From positions 1 to 7,894 of the forward strand of contig JAKURJ010000075.1 in the NCBI GenBank assembly GCA_022452125.1: 7,894 nucleotides of DNA, in the 5' to 3' direction. This document shows positions 1 to 6,839 of the stretch, one piece after another; the stretch's first letter is position 1, and each line of letters opens with the position of its first letter. The DNA is from Candidatus Poseidoniaceae archaeon. GTDB lineage: Archaea > Thermoplasmatota > Poseidoniia > Poseidoniales > Poseidoniaceae. Below the pieces are notes generated by a model that was given only the letters and a program-made list of their open reading frames with translations, was not told the DNA's origin and ran no database searches. Position numbers and translations under genes: made by a program.

Positions 1-1707
1 GCCTTGTGTAGCGGCGGAATCATACTCTCCAGGCCAACTTTCGTCTTCATCTGGAGTAGAAGGGTCATCTACCGGTCTGATGGATGTCCATGAAGCATTG
101 TCGTAATTATCTCCCCAACCATCACCATCGGTGTCATTCCATTGCGATGGATTCATCGGGAATGCATCGCCCCTTTGATTCATGTGCAATTCAGTAAATG
201 GTTGTACATCGTAGTAGTAATTGTCTCCACGGCCATCAGAATCAGAATCAGCCCATTGTTCGTTGTCGGTCGGGAATTCATCCCCTTCGTTGGAGTACCC
301 GTCACCATCGCCATCTGGGCAACCGAATCTGTCTTGGAAGCTGGTTCCGTAAGTATTTGGACACGCATCTCCTTGAGATGCAGGTAGTGGATTGTCTCCA
401 TATCCATCATTATCTGTGTCATTCCATTGAGTGCCATCATCAGGGAATGCATCGGTTCTGCCATCTCCTTGGTCAGATGTATTCCATCCATCGTTGTCAG
501 GATCTAAGTCTGCGAACCAAATGTAGAAGCCTTCGTCGTTCCTTCCGAACGCTTGAGCGATTCTCGAGCCGTCTGGAGACCACGATAGTCCGTTGTTTTG
601 TCCACAATTGTTTCCGTTACCAGAACTGCAGTTACCTGGTCGAGGCTGGACAATATTATCTACGCCGTTAGATGTTGATAGTTGGTTTATTGTTGCTGTG
701 GCACCATCACCCTGGTACCAACTCATTCCAAAGATTACTTGTCGTCCATCTGGAGAGAAATCTGAAGACAAGCAGGACGTTGAGATTGATTTACTCCACT
801 TTTGCGTCCAAGAGCCTGCAGCATACAGTCGGATTGTGGCTCCTCCGCCATCCCATCCTTCGCATATTGCCATATGCTTTCCATCATGTGACCAATCGAC
901 TGAATTGACAGCGGCATTGGGGGATGACTCGGACCTAACCGTAGACCAGGATGAAGTTTCGACAACATAGAAATCGTTGTTACTTCCGATAAGCAAATGG
1001 CTTCCTGTAGGGGAGAACTCAGCGGAATAAAATCTATCTTCGCCTCCGGGGTTTAGGTTCTGAATTACTGAACCATCAGTCATGTTGATCATCCTTACAA
1101 CGCCGTTGGTACCGCCATTGCCAGAACGCCCGATAGATATCGCAGCCATTTCTCCATCAGGTGAAAGGTCAATGTCATAGGGGTAGTCTCCTCCTCCAAC
1201 ATCAGCACTTATTGTGCCATGAACACTGGATAAGTTGCCCGAATAGTAAACATGCGCCGAATCGTCATTTCTGGTTACGCCAATAAATCTGCCATCGCCA
1301 GACCAAGATACACTAGACAACTCTCCTCCAACGTTCACTGACCGGAAGTTGGAACCCGTTGTAGCATTCCATAATCGCAAATATCCATTTTCATCACTGG
1401 TGGCAATCGCAGTACCATCAGGAGAGTGGTCAACATCGGTGAAATCATAATTTTGAGGGATTGAAACATCTTTTGCAAAATTTGGATTCGATGAAGTCCA
1501 TCCATCATTGAAATCGGACGTCCCGTCGCCATCTCTGTCAGGGCAACCGGTCCGGTCTACAGTTGAATTTCCAGCAGCATAAATGCAATCATCAACGGAA
1601 TCATCGACTCCATCGCCGTCGATATCTGCTCCAGACGCAAGTGTAACCCAACTCATTGATATCATCAAAAATATCAGAGTCAATGCACGGCGGCTGGCGC
1701 TTGCCAT
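1..1707 (-). CDS. Secreted WD40-like propeller protein with thrombospondin type 3-like calcium repeats (N-terminal part)
   Basis: Reading the minus strand from the ATG at 1707-1705 gives 569 codons with no stop, so the gene continues beyond base 1. Residues 1-26 look like a Sec signal peptide: arginines at 6-7, a hydrophobic core LTLIFLMISMSWVTLA, and a small-residue cleavage site near ASG. Residues 28-63 hold an acidic DIDGDGVDD run and GCPDRDGDG. Residues about 91-400 contain seven repeats with cores such as SPDGTAIAT, SGDGRFIGV, SPDGEMAAI, SPTGSHLLI, SHDGKHMAI, SPDGRQVIF and SPDGSRIAQ, which fits a seven-bladed propeller. Residues 400-540 are calcium-repeat-like (DxDxDG), with a second GCPDGDGDG module at 462-470. 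The protein is probably exported and stabilised by calcium; its ligand or enzyme activity is unknown. A C-terminal anchor could lie outside the window. The fold and export calls are firm, the biological role is not. Confidence 0.9.
   Translation of the reverse strand, partial: MASASRRALTLIFLMISMSWVTLASGADIDGDGVDDSVDDCIYAAGNSTVDRTGCPDRDGDGTSDFNDGWTSSNPNFAKDVSIPQNYDFTDVDHSPDGTAIATSDENGYLRLWNATTGSNFRSVNVGGELSSVSWSGDGRFIGVTRNDDSAHVYYSGNLSSVHGTISADVGGGDYPYDIDLSPDGEMAAISIGRSGNGGTNGVVRMINMTDGSVIQNLNPGGEDRFYSAEFSPTGSHLLIGSNNDFYVVETSSWSTVRSESSPNAAVNSVDWSHDGKHMAICEGWDGGGATIRLYAAGSWTQKWSKSISTSCLSSDFSPDGRQVIFGMSWYQGDGATATINQLSTSNGVDNIVQPRPGNCSSGNGNNCGQNNGLSWSPDGSRIAQAFGRNDEGFYIWFADLDPDNDGWNTSDQGDGRTDAFPDDGTQWNDTDNDGYGDNPLPASQGDACPNTYGTSFQDRFGCPDGDGDGYSNEGDEFPTDNEQWADSDSDGRGDNYYYDVQPFTELHMNQRGDAFPMNPSQWNDTDGDGWGDNYDNASWTSIRPVDDPSTPDEDESWPGEYDSAATQG
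106..453 (-). repeat. Three coding repeats of the DAFPxxxxQWxDxDxDGxGDN calcium-binding type
   Basis: Within the secreted propeller protein, residues 419-439, 476-496 and 514-534 share the pattern D(A/E)FPxxxxQWxDxDxDGxGDN. Part of the similarity is kept at DNA level: the 14-base string gtgtcattccattg occurs at 131-144 and 416-429, and gggaatgcatcg at 158-169 and 443-454, both 285 bases (95 codons) apart. The alternating aspartates resemble the calcium-coordinating loops of thrombospondin type 3 repeats. The spacing between copies is irregular (57 and 38 residues), so they are not a simple tandem array. Confidence 0.75.
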
Positions 1708-1813
1708 ATTACCCGGGCGTCTTCCTTACAAAAGGATTTACGGTCAAGATGTTCACATGGTTTTCAGGCATTAAAGGGGAATCGTTGAATGCCATGCCAT
1801 AGTAGGCAGAGTC
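1708..1813. promoter_or_regulatory. Divergent intergenic region with a GGCATT/AATGCC dyad
   Basis: These 106 bases separate the divergent starts of the secreted propeller protein and the winged-helix ATPase, so both promoters should lie here. On the minus strand, TAAATCC sits 33 to 27 bases before the ATG at 1707, roughly where a TATA box of a leaderless archaeal transcript would be; this is a weak match. The 6-base inverted repeat GGCATT (1767-1772) and AATGCC (1788-1793) has half-sites centred 21 bases apart, about two helical turns. It lies just upstream of the GTG start of the winged-helix gene. Use as an operator is inference only. Confidence 0.35.
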
Positions 1814-3364
1814 GTGGCCGGTGATATCCCTCGAGTGAATATAGCGGTCAAAGACCGTATACTGCTCCATCTTTTGGATGAAGACGAACAGGCAGACCGC
1901 TACGTCGTAACCTCTGCACTAACAAGGCCAGGGATAGCAGAAGCCTGCGCTCAGCACCCCCCTAATGTCAGCAGAGCAATGAGAACATTGTTGAAGAAGC
2001 GTTTGGTTAGTGAACACTCTCGCTCAATTCGCGGCGATGATAGACGGCAGAAAACTTGGCAACTAACTGACGAAGGCCGAGGTGAGGCCAAGAAGCGATT
2101 AGGTGAACTATCAGAACTTAGAGTCTTAATTCGTGACGAAACTGATACCTTGTTAGAAATAGAAGCTAGCCAAGCAGCAACTCGTTTACAAGCAGATTTG
2201 TCAGTGTTACAAATCCTTCTTCACGCACAACACGAAGGAGTTCTTACCTTCGGAGACATTCGTTTTGGATTGGTTACAAAGAAAGACGAGGATTCGGACT
2301 TGCCTCCTCCGGGTAGGCTAAAACTGCTGGCTGGAGCTCATGCAACATACCACACATCACCTCCAAAAACACGCCCGGTTCATGGTAGGACAGGTTCAAT
2401 TCAAGAACTGAATTCTTGGTTTGAAAAAGGCTCTCCATGTATGGTTATTCATGGAATCGCAGGCATAGGAAAGTCGACTTTGGTGGCAAATTGGCTAGGA
2501 GAACACATGACCGAGGTTCCACATTTGTCAGTTTGTTGGTATCCTTGCCAGCCTTGGGATAAGGCAGTTGGATTGGCAGTATCATTACTTCACAGATTCG
2601 GAGTCGATGACAAACATGACCCGTATCAGCTGATGGAAACCTTACCTTTGACTCCCGGCGCAGAATTCGATGTTGATTCTTGGCGTCGCAGACTGCTAGC
2701 ATATCTTACAGATGCACAAGCCATCCGCGAGAGATTTGTAGGCGAATCAGGAGGCCCACCTCCATACTGGCTAATCGTGTTAGATGACGTGCATCATGTA
2801 GCAAAAGAGGCTAGGGACTTGTTAGGTGCGCTACTTGACATCTCAAAGAAAGCCCCGTTACGTTTGGTTTTCATTTCAAGAACTACATTGAATGTCTACG
2901 ATAGAAGAGATGTACATACTAGGGAATTAGTCGAAGAACTTCCACTTCAGGGATTATCGATTGACGAGATTAGTGATTGGGTAGAAAATATGGATGGCTC
3001 TCCTCCAAATGCTGAAGATGTTCACCGATTAACTGGAGGCCACCCATTAGCGCTTGAACTCCTAGAGATCTACGGCCAAGCGACTCACGGAGATTGGTTG
3101 AAATTCCTTGATGAGGAGATTATCGACCACATGCCCGGCGAGGAACATGAGTTACTGGCCACTCTTGCCGTAGCCGAATCTCCAGTTCCATGGAGTAAGC
3201 TATCTGCTGCAGTCAATTGGGAAGGAAACCCTCCTGAAAGATTGCTGACATACGGACTTCTGTTAGAGTTGGAAGAAGGTATGTGGCTTCATGAAGCACT
3301 TAGAGAGCGGTTCCTGCGAGAGGTTGGAAGCGCTTCCAAGAAGCGTAAAGACAGTCTGAAGTAA
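1814..3364 (+). CDS. Winged-helix / STAND (NB-ARC-like) ATPase, putative signalling or transcription regulator
   Basis: The protein has 516 residues. Residues about 12-100 form a MarR-like winged helix-turn-helix: a recognition-helix segment NVSRAMRTLLKKRLV, then a basic wing and TDEGR. After a linker, an ATPase module begins near 190. Walker A is GIAGIGKST (214-222, K220), Walker B is LIVLDDVHH (320-328, D324 and D325), a sensor-like strand LRLVFISRTT lies at 349-358, and the GGHPLAL motif at 408-414 is typical of STAND/NB-ARC proteins. Residues 440-505 look like a second, ATPase-associated winged helix. The gene starts with GTG at 1814, the only ATG/GTG/TTG after the in-frame TAA at 1772-1774; no convincing SD is seen, so it may be leaderless. 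STAND proteins are nucleotide-driven switches that oligomerise, but this one lacks the usual C-terminal TPR, LRR or WD40 sensor array. Its target is unknown. The TAA stop abuts the thioredoxin stop with no spacer. Confidence 0.88.
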   Translation: MAGDIPRVNIAVKDRILLHLLDEDEQADRYVVTSALTRPGIAEACAQHPPNVSRAMRTLLKKRLVSEHSRSIRGDDRRQKTWQLTDEGRGEAKKRLGELSELRVLIRDETDTLLEIEASQAATRLQADLSVLQILLHAQHEGVLTFGDIRFGLVTKKDEDSDLPPPGRLKLLAGAHATYHTSPPKTRPVHGRTGSIQELNSWFEKGSPCMVIHGIAGIGKSTLVANWLGEHMTEVPHLSVCWYPCQPWDKAVGLAVSLLHRFGVDDKHDPYQLMETLPLTPGAEFDVDSWRRRLLAYLTDAQAIRERFVGESGGPPPYWLIVLDDVHHVAKEARDLLGALLDISKKAPLRLVFISRTTLNVYDRRDVHTRELVEELPLQGLSIDEISDWVENMDGSPPNAEDVHRLTGGHPLALELLEIYGQATHGDWLKFLDEEIIDHMPGEEHELLATLAVAESPVPWSKLSAAVNWEGNPPERLLTYGLLLELEEGMWLHEALRERFLREVGSASKKRKDSLK

Positions 3365-3694
3365 TCAGAAATCACTTGCTGACATTTGTTGGTTTAACCA
3401 ATTGGTCAGTGCTGGCTTTGGAACCATTCCTGTTTGGTTTGCGACCATCTTTCCGTTGTGGAATAGGAATAATGCAGGGATGCCACGTACTCCGAGGCGG
3501 GCCGCGTTCATCGAATCAGAATCAGTGTTTACCTTGGCAACAGTTACCGGCATTTCAGATGCAACTTGTTCCAAAATTGGGCCTAGTGCTTTACAAGGGC
3601 CACACCACGGTGCCCAAAAGTCCACAAGAACCCATTCATTTCCATTCACAGCACTATCGAAATCAGCATCGCCCACAGAAATGACTTCACCCAT
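3365..3694 (-). CDS. trxA: Thioredoxin
   Basis: This is a complete 109-residue single-domain thioredoxin, the usual length for the family. The redox motif WCGPC lies at residues 30-34, preceded by VDFWAP, and the cis-proline segment GIPAL at 71-75 (P73) is intact. It is a cytosolic dithiol reductant that would be recycled by a thioredoxin reductase not present here. The ATG at 3694-3692 is supported by an SD sequence AGGTGA (3699-3704 on the complement), 4 bases upstream. The gene is convergent with the winged-helix ATPase (no bases between the stops) and divergent from the ribulose-phosphate epimerase. Nothing in the sequence indicates which proteins it reduces. Confidence 0.97.
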   Translation of the reverse strand: MGEVISVGDADFDSAVNGNEWVLVDFWAPWCGPCKALGPILEQVASEMPVTVAKVNTDSDSMNAARLGVRGIPALFLFHNGKMVANQTGMVPKPALTNWLNQQMSASDF

Positions 3695-3793
3695 TCTCTC
3701 ACCTAAATTGCCGACCGTGGGCTCTCCTATGAGGGTTTGTACACCCCAATACTCATGACTTGGCCCCTTCTCGGGTGTAATGAGAGGGTAGTG
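3695..3793. promoter_or_regulatory. Divergent intergenic region between thioredoxin and epimerase, with a TACACCC/GGGTGTA dyad
   Basis: The 99 bases hold the thioredoxin SD (3699-3704, complement strand) and presumably both promoters. A perfect 7-base inverted repeat, TACACCC (3740-3746) and GGGTGTA (3773-3779), is separated by 26 bases. It is flanked outside by CTCTC (3722-3726) and GAGAG (3782-3786), which extend the imperfect symmetry. This could be an operator or a hairpin in the epimerase leader. No clear archaeal TATA box could be fixed for either direction. Confidence 0.35.
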
Positions 3794-4465
3794 ATGATTA
3801 TCGCACCATCAGTGCTAACAGCAGACCTTGCAGACTTAGGAAACGCTTGCAGCGAGGCTGTTGATGCAGGGTTGGATTGGCTACATCTCGATGTGATGGA
3901 CGGTAATTTTGTACCGAACCTTACCTTTGGACCACCAGTAATTGCCAAGCTGCGCAAGGCATTAGGAGATGGTCCGACATTCGATGCTCATTTGATGATT
4001 GAGAACGCTGAGGAATCATTTCAGCAATATATCGACGCCGGATGTAACCACATTTCTGTTCACGCTGAGGCGGTTAAGCATCTACACAGGTGCGTCACAG
4101 CAATTAGAGCAGCAGGGGCAAGCGCAGGAGTCACCTTGAATCCAGGTACTCCTGTTGATGCAGCATTAGAAGTACTATCTGAAATCGACCTTGTGCTGAT
4201 AATGAGTGTAAATCCAGGATTCGGCGGACAGTCGTTCATTCCTACCGTTGAATCGAAAATTCGAAGATTGAAAAAAGCAATCGATGCACAAGTAGCAGCT
4301 GGTGGAAGACCGGTCCAAATCCAAGTTGACGGGGGAGTAAAATCCCACAACATAGCGATGCTGCGCGACTGGGGGGTCTCAAATTGCGTAGTTGGCTCTG
4401 GTTTGTTCAACGACAAGGCCAGTGTATCAGACAACCTTGCAGTAATCCATCAAGCACTAGAGTGA
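3794..4465 (+). CDS. rpe: Ribulose-phosphate 3-epimerase
   Basis: The 223-residue TIM-barrel enzyme interconverts ribulose 5-phosphate and xylulose 5-phosphate in the pentose phosphate pathway. The family signatures are all present: APSVLTAD near the N-terminus (S6, D11), HLDVMDGNFVPNLTFGP at 31-47, FDAHLMI at 63-69, VNPGFGGQSF at 139-148 and the phosphate-binding VDGGV/GSG region at 178-203. H31, D33, H66 and D179 match the known metal and catalytic ligands. I chose the ATG at 3794 because MIIAPSVLTAD matches the normal family start; a GTG one codon earlier is possible, and an ATG at 3737 would add 19 unrelated residues. The glycosyltransferase starts 5 bases after the stop, so they are probably co-transcribed. 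Many archaea make pentoses by other routes, so this gene suggests a non-oxidative pentose phosphate branch (inference). Confidence 0.96.
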   Translation: MIIAPSVLTADLADLGNACSEAVDAGLDWLHLDVMDGNFVPNLTFGPPVIAKLRKALGDGPTFDAHLMIENAEESFQQYIDAGCNHISVHAEAVKHLHRCVTAIRAAGASAGVTLNPGTPVDAALEVLSEIDLVLIMSVNPGFGGQSFIPTVESKIRRLKKAIDAQVAAGGRPVQIQVDGGVKSHNIAMLRDWGVSNCVVGSGLFNDKASVSDNLAVIHQALE

Positions 4466-4470
4466 TCTCG

Positions 4471-5478
4471 ATGCGAATCTTGCTGGTTACCCGGCTTTTC
4501 CCATTGCCGGGAAATGTTGCGCGCGGAACATTTGTTAGCGACCATGCGGAATTGCTAAAATCACTAGGACATGAGGTAAAAATCCTCAATGTTCTTCCTA
4601 GAATGCTTAGGATGAATGAGGCACGAAGGTCAACTATGGAGGGTGTTTCTAAGGCACCTAAATCATACACTCATGGTGATTTTGAGGTTGCGGTAAAGCG
4701 CCATTGGGAGCTCCCCGATTTCCCTGCAGTAACAGCATTTAGTTCATCCCGGATAAGAAGTGCTTGGAGGCCAGACGTTGTAATCTGCCACACTATTTGG
4801 CCCGCAGCATATGCGGCTAAATCAATCGCAAAAAAGCACGGTGTTCCTTGGATAGCAGTAGTTCACGGACATGATTTTGATGTTGCATTAAATGACCATC
4901 GTGGAAAAAGAATCGAATCGCTTGCACGCTCAGCAAATCGCCTAATCGTTGTTTCAGACTCTCTTTCAAGATTTGATTCGATCACCATCCCCTGCCACGT
5001 TAATGTTGATGATGAGTGGTTGAAACCGATGAAGAAATTCAACGGATTATTCAGGAAATCGAAAATCGATATTCTATTTCCAGCCGACCCACGTCGTCCA
5101 GAAAAGAATCACCTCTTGTCACTGAGAGTTGGCGAGGAATTAGAAACACGGGGTTGGAAAGTAGGAATTACAACTCTAAAGAAGCAACCTCGCTCCATGG
5201 TATGGGATAGGATGCTAGCCGCGGACGTTTGCCTGATTACTTCAACTCGTGAATCAGGTCCGTTAGTTGCTAAGGAATCAATTGCGTGTGGTTGCCCGGT
5301 TGTCGCAGTTGATGTGGGGGACATGTCGCAATGGATGGATGTGTGTAAACCAGAAGTTGCTGATTTAGCAGATGCTGTCGAAAGCAGATTAGCAGACGGG
5401 CAAGACCTCACTCTTCCTGTAAATAGCCAGTTTGAGAACGTAAGAAATCAATGGAGTTCTTTGCTGGAATCATTGTAA
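4471..5478 (+). CDS. GT4-type (GT-B fold) glycosyltransferase
   Basis: The 335-residue protein starts MRILLVTRLFPLPGNVARGT, the usual N-terminus of GT4 glycosyltransferases, with an acceptor-side domain to about residue 190. The C-terminal nucleotide-sugar domain has FPADPRRPEKN (203-213), replacing the common GRLxxxKN strand, and the EX7E-type motif ESGPLVAKE (261-269) followed by SIACGCPVVAVDVGD. It should transfer a sugar from an activated donor, on the cytosolic face, to a growing glycan; donor and acceptor cannot be read from sequence. The ATG at 4471 lies 5 bases after the epimerase stop. The string GAGTGAT (4460-4466) overlapping that stop may act as SD, suggesting translational coupling. 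The last 71 bases overlap the convergent flippase gene. An upstream in-frame ATG at 4384 would overlap the epimerase and adds no family similarity. Confidence 0.92.
   Translation: MRILLVTRLFPLPGNVARGTFVSDHAELLKSLGHEVKILNVLPRMLRMNEARRSTMEGVSKAPKSYTHGDFEVAVKRHWELPDFPAVTAFSSSRIRSAWRPDVVICHTIWPAAYAAKSIAKKHGVPWIAVVHGHDFDVALNDHRGKRIESLARSANRLIVVSDSLSRFDSITIPCHVNVDDEWLKPMKKFNGLFRKSKIDILFPADPRRPEKNHLLSLRVGEELETRGWKVGITTLKKQPRSMVWDRMLAADVCLITSTRESGPLVAKESIACGCPVVAVDVGDMSQWMDVCKPEVADLADAVESRLADGQDLTLPVNSQFENVRNQWSSLLESL
5408..5478. other. 71-base antisense coding overlap of glycosyltransferase and flippase 3' ends
   Basis: The last 23 codons plus stop of the plus-strand glycosyltransferase (from residue 313) lie opposite the last 23 codons plus stop of the minus-strand flippase (from residue 437). 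On the flippase side the segment encodes a hydrophilic tail after the last membrane helix; on the glycosyltransferase side it encodes the C-terminal helix region. Both frames are open and the stops are unambiguous. Transcripts from the two genes would be complementary over at least this stretch. Confidence 0.85.
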
Positions 5479-6787
5479 GCAGGCCAATTAATGCTAGAGA
5501 ACTTCCAATCGACAGCAAGTAGCAAATCGCTACACTGAACAGCGCAAGACCATCACTTAACCTCTCTTCATCACCGCATAGTAGCTTAGAAAACGAGAGC
5601 ATTATTGAACAGCCAATAACGCTAGCCCAAGCGGCTCCCATCACCCCATATTCAGGAATCAATAACCATCCCGATAATCCTGCTGCAAGTACGACAAGCA
5701 AAATCAGCGTTGTAAATCTCCACGGGTTATGTCCTGCTTGTAGGGCAACATACCACGGAATAGCCAGCAATGTCATCGCCCAACCTGCTAGCAGTATATC
5801 GAAAACCTGCACCGCATCAGCATAATTCGAGTCGAAGAACTTAGGGATTGAAAATGAAACAATCAGGTGACCTGCAATTAACCCAACAGGTAGTATTGCA
5901 ATAGTCCAATGATGAGCAGCAAGCATTCTTTCAGAGAATTTTCCAGGATCATCTCTAGCTTCACCAAGATACGGTAATAATGCGGCGCGCATTGCTTGAG
6001 GTAGCATAAGCCCAGCAATCCATGCCAGTTGAGCGACATGATACAAACTCACATCATCATAGGATGCTAGGCCCGCAAGGAGGAACTTTTCTAGCTTAGT
6101 GACATATGGTAAGATGCCCAAAGTCACGGCAAATGGTAGAGCTGAAATCAGCAGGGCTTTACTCGAATTCCACTCTTGTGGCAAATCGTCATTTCCATCT
6201 CGAGCAAGCCTCTCGCCCATCCATAAAGTTCCAATTAGAGAAATTAAAACTCCAATTGAAAATCCACATGCATAAATTGTAGGAGAATCGTAGTCATTTA
6301 CTAGGAAAAGATAGTACAATCCTGTTGTAATTACGCGCTCAATTAATTTGAGAATCGACTCAATTCTAGCCTCGCCCAAGGCTCTCAACATCGCTTTGTG
6401 GGGATAGGACATAATGTGTCCAAAAGCAACTACAGCACAAGCTATCAACAATCCCAATGGAGCATCATCCCAAATCGAGGTTGAAACAATGGCACTGCCG
6501 AGCAAAAACGGAACCGCGATTAAAGCCTGCAACTTTAGTACACGCCGCACAGCCTTTCGACTCGCACCTGGAGAACGGGGGACGTCTCTAGCAATGATTG
6601 TGGGAAGCCCGGCATCGATCAGGATGTACATTGTTGCAAACGCGTCCAATATTACGACAATTAAGCCATAATCGGATTGCAGTAGCGCTTTAGCAAGAAT
6701 TACTTGGCCGATTAATCCGAAGATGATTGCAAGTCCATCTGACGAGGCCAGCCACACGGTATCACGTGCTAATTTTGGCCGGCGCAT
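5408..6787 (-). CDS. Polysaccharide flippase, Wzx/RfbX-type (MOP superfamily membrane protein)
   Basis: The 459-residue protein is very hydrophobic, with about 12-13 likely membrane helices. Examples are residues 15-35, 43-62, 86-106, 110-127, 150-165, 210-230, 293-312, 327-348, 358-377, 383-400 and 413-438. The N-terminal pattern (basic start, GLIGQVILAKALLQSDYGLI, then LIDAGLPTIIARDV) is typical of polysaccharide flippases that move lipid-linked oligosaccharides across the membrane, and the length is normal for the family. The ATG at 6787-6785 gives a good family N-terminus; no SD is evident. It points towards the glycosyltransferase and overlaps its end by 71 bases, which supports a shared role in surface glycan synthesis. 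It is divergent from the BolA gene. The substrate is unknown. Other MOP transporters, such as MATE drug exporters, are less likely because of the N-terminal pattern and the neighbours. Confidence 0.9.
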   Translation of the reverse strand: MRRPKLARDTVWLASSDGLAIIFGLIGQVILAKALLQSDYGLIVVILDAFATMYILIDAGLPTIIARDVPRSPGASRKAVRRVLKLQALIAVPFLLGSAIVSTSIWDDAPLGLLIACAVVAFGHIMSYPHKAMLRALGEARIESILKLIERVITTGLYYLFLVNDYDSPTIYACGFSIGVLISLIGTLWMGERLARDGNDDLPQEWNSSKALLISALPFAVTLGILPYVTKLEKFLLAGLASYDDVSLYHVAQLAWIAGLMLPQAMRAALLPYLGEARDDPGKFSERMLAAHHWTIAILPVGLIAGHLIVSFSIPKFFDSNYADAVQVFDILLAGWAMTLLAIPWYVALQAGHNPWRFTTLILLVVLAAGLSGWLLIPEYGVMGAAWASVIGCSIMLSFSKLLCGDEERLSDGLALFSVAICYLLSIGSSLALIGLLTMIPAKNSIDFLRSQTGYLQEE

Positions 6788-6839
6788 GTTTGGCCCAGTA
6801 GGACAATGGTTGAAAGCACAGCGCCTTCTGCGTCATCAC
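6788..6839. promoter_or_regulatory. Short divergent spacer between flippase and BolA starts
   Basis: If BolA begins at 6840, these 52 bases must contain both promoters, or the promoters lie inside the opposing coding regions. On the minus strand CTTTCAA lies about 29 to 23 bases before the flippase ATG, a poor TATA-box candidate. No SD precedes either start, so both transcripts may be leaderless. The plus-strand frame stays open upstream, so an earlier BolA start cannot be excluded: an ATG at 6786-6788 would share two bases with the flippase start codon. Confidence 0.3.

Noticed and set aside
142..970. Several open frames of 78-157 codons on the plus strand
   Set aside because: They lie opposite the continuous minus-strand secreted protein, have no recognisable domains, and show the odd Ser/His/Arg-rich composition of antisense shadows.
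3376..3758. Plus-strand frames opposite thioredoxin
   Set aside because: Thioredoxin on the minus strand has every catalytic motif and an SD; the opposite frames have no recognisable motif.
3737..3793. Upstream in-frame ATG extending the epimerase by 19 residues
   Set aside because: The family normally starts just before APSxLxAD, and the extension covers the divergent spacer with its dyad.
4384..4470. Upstream in-frame ATG extending the glycosyltransferase into the epimerase gene
   Set aside because: The extension lies on epimerase coding sequence in another frame, and MRILLVTRLFP is the normal family start.
6723..6839. Longer BolA starts at 6723 or 6786
   Set aside because: The added residues have no similarity to BolA, and the 6723 start would run across the flippase N-terminus. 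The 6786 start is not fully excluded, since it shares only two bases with the flippase start codon.
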